Positions 61,275 to 64,000 of a stretch of 64,000 nt of DNA are shown in pieces. The notes beneath the pieces were generated by a model, which was not told the DNA's origin, searched no databases, and saw only the letters and a program-made list of their open reading frames with translations. Position 1 is the first letter of the stretch; every line of letters starts with the position of its first letter. This DNA is from Metabacillus sediminilitoris (lineage in GTDB: Bacteria > Bacillota > Bacilli > Bacillales > Bacillaceae): assembly GCF_009720625.1 (NCBI RefSeq), contig NZ_CP046266.1, positions 4,101,501 through 4,165,500 on the forward strand. The letters are read 5' to 3'. Position numbers and translations under genes: made by a program.

Positions 61275-61421
61275 TTACATGTTATGAAATTCATTAAAAA
61301 CTTTTTCTCTAGATTGTTCCATTTTTCTTTGTACTTCTAGATTTTTTTCAATTTCTTCTTTTGAATTTTTCCGCTTAGTTACTGAAAGAGTCAAAGTAAT
61401 AAAAAATAGATTGATTGTCAT
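61275..61421 (-). CDS. yrzI: YrzI family small protein
   Basis: The 48-aa peptide starts MTINLFFITLTLSVTKRKN, continues SKEEIEKNLEVQRKMEQSRE and ends FNEFHNM. A hydrophobic N-terminal third followed by a charged helix, with the TINLFFITLT-KR pattern, is the YrzI small-protein family of Bacillus. The ATG lies 8 nt after AAAGGAGG. It is followed by the 17-codon ORF and preceded by a structured leader. Synteny with yrhC and mtnN agrees with the yrz/yrh region of B. subtilis. Its function is unknown; the B. subtilis mRNA is a Rae1 target, as I recall. Confidence 0.8.
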   Translation of the reverse strand: MTINLFFITLTLSVTKRKNSKEEIEKNLEVQRKMEQSREKVFNEFHNM

Positions 61422-61467
61422 GTGTATCACCTCCTTTAAGTACTTCGCACCTCGAAGGTTGTTCTTA

Positions 61468-61594
61468 CACAGGCTGCCAAATCTTTTTTACCCAAAATAC
61501 ATATCGAATTTAAGTATAAAAAAACGCCACAGGGCAGCCTGTGACGAGATACTTCATATAAAACGACACAAGCTTTCTAATCAACCTGTGGCGT
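61468..61594 (-). promoter_or_regulatory. Structured intercistronic region upstream of yrzI with four interleaved arms
   Basis: In transcript order the arms are ACGCCACAGG (61585-61594), CACAGGCTGCC (61533-61543), CCTGTGGCGT (61524-61533, followed by seven T) and GGCAGCCTGTG (61468-61478). Arms 1 and 3 form a terminator-like stem of 10 bp. Arms 2 and 3 can form a local 6-bp hairpin instead, and arms 2 and 4 pair over 11 bp. Arms 1:3 and 2:4 together would be a pseudoknot. Confidence 0.6.
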
Positions 61595-61615
61595 GGATAC
61601 ACTTAGCAAGACATA

Positions 61616-61711
61616 TTAGTCTAAAAAGTATGATACACGATATTGGTCGAATAGAAGATGTTTAATTTTTAAGTTTTGCATAACTTTATTTTCTAATCTA
61701 CATTTGTTCAT
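61616..61711 (-). CDS. 31-codon ORF at the head of the yrzI operon
   Basis: The peptide MNKCRLENKVMQNLKIKHLL, then FDQYRVSYFLD, starts at an ATG 9 nt after AGGAGG; another ATG two codons earlier is too close to that site. It is basic and has no membrane helix. It follows a strong promoter by about 45 nt. I do not recognise it. The ribosome site and promoter argue for translation, but it may be only a leader ORF. Confidence 0.45.
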   Translation of the reverse strand: MNKCRLENKVMQNLKIKHLLFDQYRVSYFLD

Positions 61712-61754
61712 CTTCATCGACCTCCTTTATTTTTATTTTACTATTTCTTTGGTA

Positions 61755-61783
61755 ATTATATCCACATTTTCCAATTATGTAAA
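61755..61783 (-). promoter_or_regulatory. SigA promoter of the small-ORF (yrzI) operon
   Basis: On the minus strand TTTACA (61778-61783), 17 nt, perfect TATAAT (61755-61760). Confidence 0.8.
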
Positions 61784-61841
61784 TAGTTTTTGATTATTTT
61801 CTTATTGTTTTTATTTTCCGACAATTATTTGTTTCAAACAA

Positions 61842-61870
61842 AAAAAAACGACCCAAAAATGGACCGTTTA
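61842..61870 (-). terminator. Terminator of yrhC
   Basis: On the minus strand AAACGGTCC pairs with GGGTCGTTT around TTTTT-rich loop, followed by a T run. It separates yrhC from the yrzI promoter. Confidence 0.8.
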
Positions 61871-61884
61871 GTAGAAGTTATATG

Positions 61885-62115
61885 TTAGCTTTCATGTTTA
61901 TCTAACTGTTTTTTATACTTCAACGATGTCTTAAAGCATACAAATGACGCTAATAAAAATAAAACAGTTGTAATCATAAGAATCATATCGTATATTTCTT
62001 CTTTTCCTTGATCAGGTAAAATAACGCCAATATATAAGAACACACTTACAGCCATTAAAATAAACGCATAGTTTTTAAAGTCTAAGATAAGTGATTGTAG
62101 TTTCTTTTTATTCAT
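61885..62115 (-). CDS. yrhC: YrhC-like small membrane protein
   Basis: The 76-aa product has two hydrophobic helices (FILMAVSVFLYIGVILP and MILMITTVLFLLASFV) with an acidic loop and basic ends. It matches the Bacillus YrhC family of unknown function. The ATG at 62115 is 6 nt after GGTGGGG; four extra residues from a GTG were rejected. In B. subtilis yrhC lies next to mccB-mccA-mtnN; the cysteine-synthesis genes are absent here, leaving yrhC-mtnN as neighbours. Confidence 0.8.
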   Translation of the reverse strand: MNKKKLQSLILDFKNYAFILMAVSVFLYIGVILPDQGKEEIYDMILMITTVLFLLASFVCFKTSLKYKKQLDKHES

Positions 62116-62238
62116 ATTGTTCCCCACCTACTAGCTGTGTTTTTTATATCCTTACCTTAACACAGTCTAGGAGACTATTAACCATGTAAATTTCACCAAC
62201 AATGCAAATGAAGTTTATCGCTTATGACACTAACATAA

Positions 62239-62265
62239 ATAGGATCGGTTCATTTCCGATCCTAA
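62239..62265 (-). terminator. Terminator of mtnN
   Basis: TAGGATCGG/CCGATCCTA with a 7-nt loop, followed on the minus strand by TTTAT. Confidence 0.75.
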
Positions 62266-62276
62266 CAAATACTCAC

Positions 62277-62969
62277 CTAGATTGATTCAACCATCTTCAA
62301 CACTAAATCTGCTGAATGTTTTGCAGCTTTATCTAAAAACTGATCAAATGAAATGTTCGATTCTTTTCCTGCAATATCAGATAAAGCTCTGATTATGACA
62401 AAAGGAACATTAAATTGATGACAAACTTGTGCAATTGCAGCAGCTTCCATTTCACCAGCGTAAAGGTCTTTAAATTTACTGCGGATAAACTCAACTTTTC
62501 CTGGATCATTTAAGAAAGAATCCCCTGTGACAATTAAACCTTTCACAACTTGGATATCATGAATTTCATTCGCCTTTTTTTCTGCAACATTTACAAGCAT
62601 TTCATTTGGAATATATGCAGCAGGTAATCCCGGTACTTGGCCATATTCATACCCGAAGGCAGTAACATCCACATCATTATGTCTGACTTCAGTAGAAATA
62701 ACAATATCCCCGACATTTAATGCTGGATGGAAACCACCAGCGGAACCTGTATTAATAACGTAATCAGGTTTATAACGATCTAACAGTAATGTTGTACTTA
62801 ATGCTGCATTTACTTTGCCAATCCCTGACTTTAATAAAACAACTTCTACACCTTTATAAATACCTTTTGTAAATTCACTACCCGCAATTACTTCTTGCTC
62901 CTGATTTTCTAGCTTATCTCTAAGAATGGTTACTTCTTCTTCCATTGCACCGATTATTGCAATCTTCAT
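62277..62969 (-). CDS. mtnN: 5'-methylthioadenosine/S-adenosylhomocysteine nucleosidase
   Basis: The 230-aa enzyme cleaves adenine from MTA and SAH, recycling methionine and feeding the SAM cycle. It begins [13 protein letters not shown] and has NTGSAGG, the purine-site [12 protein letters not shown] and the catalytic aspartate in ALSDIAG. The ATG at 62969 follows AAAGGGA by 8 nt; 13 in-frame residues upstream were excluded. Confidence 0.95.
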   Translation of the reverse strand: MKIAIIGAMEEEVTILRDKLENQEQEVIAGSEFTKGIYKGVEVVLLKSGIGKVNAALSTTLLLDRYKPDYVINTGSAGGFHPALNVGDIVISTEVRHNDVDVTAFGYEYGQVPGLPAAYIPNEMLVNVAEKKANEIHDIQVVKGLIVTGDSFLNDPGKVEFIRSKFKDLYAGEMEAAAIAQVCHQFNVPFVIIRALSDIAGKESNISFDQFLDKAAKHSADLVLKMVESI

Positions 62970-63137
62970 TTTTTCAATCCCTTTCCAAAATAAATATGTA
63001 CGATACACGATTCAGCTTGAATAAATGTTTCCAGCCTCCAATTAAAAGTGTACCTATTACATGATCACAAAGCAAGATTTATCAGCCAACTGATTTGATC
63101 AATTAACATTTTGCAAAACTCCTATCAGTAAGATTTT

Positions 63138-63938
63138 ACTGCCCGTTAATCTGCGATATAGCGAGACTCCCATCAGTGGGCTATTGTTCTTCCCACTGAT
63201 GGGTAGCGAGACTTATCGGGCTTTTACGGGCAGTTTAACATCCTTTTTATTTAACTCCTTCTTTATTTCATTAAAGTCATATTTAAGAGGCTTTTACTGA
63301 CCGTTAATCTGCGATATAGCGAGGCTCCCATCAGTGGGCTTTTGTACTTCCACTGATGGTCAGCGAGACTTATCGGGCCTTTACGGGCAGTTTATTATCC
63401 TTTTTATTTATCTGCTTTTACTGCCCGTTAATCTGCGATATAGCGAGACTCTCATCAGTGGGCTTTTGTTCTTCCCACTGATGGGCAGCGAGACTTATCG
63501 GGCCTTTACGGGCAGTTAAACATCCTTTTTATTTATCTGCTTTTACTGCCCGTTAATCTGCGATATAGCGAGACTCTCATCAGTGGGCTTTTGTTCTTCC
63601 CACTGATGGGCAGCGAGACTTATCGGGCCTTTACGGGCAGTTAAACATCCTTTTTATTTATCTGCTTTTACTGCCCGTTAATCTGCGATATAGCGAGACT
63701 CCCATCAGTGGGCTTTTGTTCTTCCCACTGATGGGCAGCGAGACTTATCGGGCCTTTACGGGCAGTTAAACATCCTTTTTATTTAACTGCTTTTACTGCC
63801 CGTTAATCTGCGATAAAGCGAGACTCCCATCAGTGGCTTTTGTTCTTTCACTGATGGGCAGCGAGACTTATCGGGCCTTTACGGGCAGTTAAACATCCTT
63901 TTTATTTAACTGCTTTTACTGCCCGTTAATCTGCGATA
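63138..63938. repeat. Tandem array of 125-bp palindromic repeat units (six full, one truncated)
   Basis: Each unit is a 95-97-nt imperfect palindrome plus a linker of about 27 nt. Full copies start at 63138, 63296, 63420, 63545, 63670 and 63795; a seventh begins at 63918 and breaks off at about 63938. Arms are ACTGCCCGT/ACGGGCAGT, CGATA/TATCG and CCCATCAGTGGG/CCCACTGATGGG, with GCGAGACT on both strands of an internal loop. Copies 3-5 are nearly identical. Copies 1 and 2 are separated by an extra 34 nt. The 63009-63137 stretch before it shows nothing. Confidence 0.95.
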
Positions 63939-63973
63939 AAATTAATTATACTTTTATCAAAATGAGGTGTAAC

Positions 63974-64000
63974 ATGAATTTCCAATTAGATATTATCAAG
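63974..64000 (+). CDS. Start of a gene cut by the window edge
   Basis: An ATG at 63974 preceded by GAGGTG opens a frame MNFQLDIIK that continues to the edge. It begins 36 nt after the last, truncated repeat copy, which might contribute its promoter region. Nine residues are too few to identify the product. Confidence 0.45.

Noticed and set aside
61411..61665. 84-codon plus-strand frame opposite the yrzI leader
   Set aside because: No ribosome site, and it runs across the structured leader and the 31-codon ORF of the opposite strand, both of which have better signals.
63334..63519. 61-codon frame within the tandem repeats
   Set aside because: It merely crosses two repeat units, repeats itself in sequence, and lacks a start site signal.
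63138..63938. CRISPR array
   Set aside because: The units are about 97-nt palindromes and the linkers between them are nearly identical, so there are no unique spacers; no cas genes are nearby.

Overview
The window is chromosomal DNA of a low-G+C, endospore-forming Bacillaceae species related to Bacillus subtilis but clearly distinct from it. Gene content and order match the B. subtilis znu/nfo to sda/sigK segment almost gene for gene, and spore genes (yqfC-yqfD, spoIIP, gpr, sigK), competence genes (comEC, comEB, comEA, comER) and the sda checkpoint are all present. Most genes lie on the minus strand. yqfT, yqfQ, ispH, rpsT, yqzM, comER, sda, sigK and a gene cut off at the right edge are on the plus strand.

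Layout. 1-8.1 kb: zinc ABC transporter (znuC, partial znuB), nfo, the DEAD-box helicase gene cshB, yqfQ, ispH, yqfO and trmK. 8.1-18.7 kb: cytochrome cccA, the macromolecular synthesis group (yqxD-dnaG-sigA), yqfL-ccpN, and glyQ-glyS behind a glycine T-box. 18.8-30.3 kb: recO, yqzL, era, cdd, dgkA, ybeY, pgpH, phoH, the SigE-type yqfC-yqfD pair, and a SigW-type yqeZ-floA-yqfB membrane-stress operon. 30.6-40.7 kb: yqeY-rpsU, deoC, and the class I heat-shock operon hrcA-grpE-dnaK-dnaJ-prmA-rsmE-mtaB under a perfect CIRCE operator. 40.8-54.2 kb: hemW, lepA, yqxA, spoIIP, gpr, rpsT, holA, yqzM and the late competence genes. 54.3-59.4 kb: the overlapping yqeG-yqeH-aroE-yqeI-nadD-yqeK-rsfS-yqeM operon. 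59.4-64 kb: sda behind a DnaA-box cluster, a small Tyr-rich membrane peptide gene, an uninterrupted sigK, a minus-strand operon of tiny genes that includes a yrzI homologue, yrhC, mtnN, and a tandem array of long hairpins.

The core genes are ordinary. The accessory signal lies in (1) three related miniature elements, two with perfect 8-bp target duplications and ISL3-like ends; (2) six and a partial copies of a 125-bp tandem repeat whose every unit is a conserved imperfect palindrome; (3) the yrzI small-ORF operon, with a 17-codon ORF and an unusual set of interleaved inverted repeats; and (4) several regulatory arrangements readable from sequence: a palindrome downstream of the znu promoter, a hairpin covering the spoIIP ribosome-binding site in read-through transcripts only, and an odd sda start region. 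The miniature elements and the tandem array share a GCGAGACTCC-hairpin motif.

Several genes below 60 codons were called by translating the sequence by hand: yqzL, yqzM, sda, yrzI, the 51-aa peptide, and the 31-aa and 17-aa ORFs. Starts were moved from the longest open frame wherever a ribosome-binding site or family alignment favoured an internal codon. Functions are assigned from remembered families; no database search was run.
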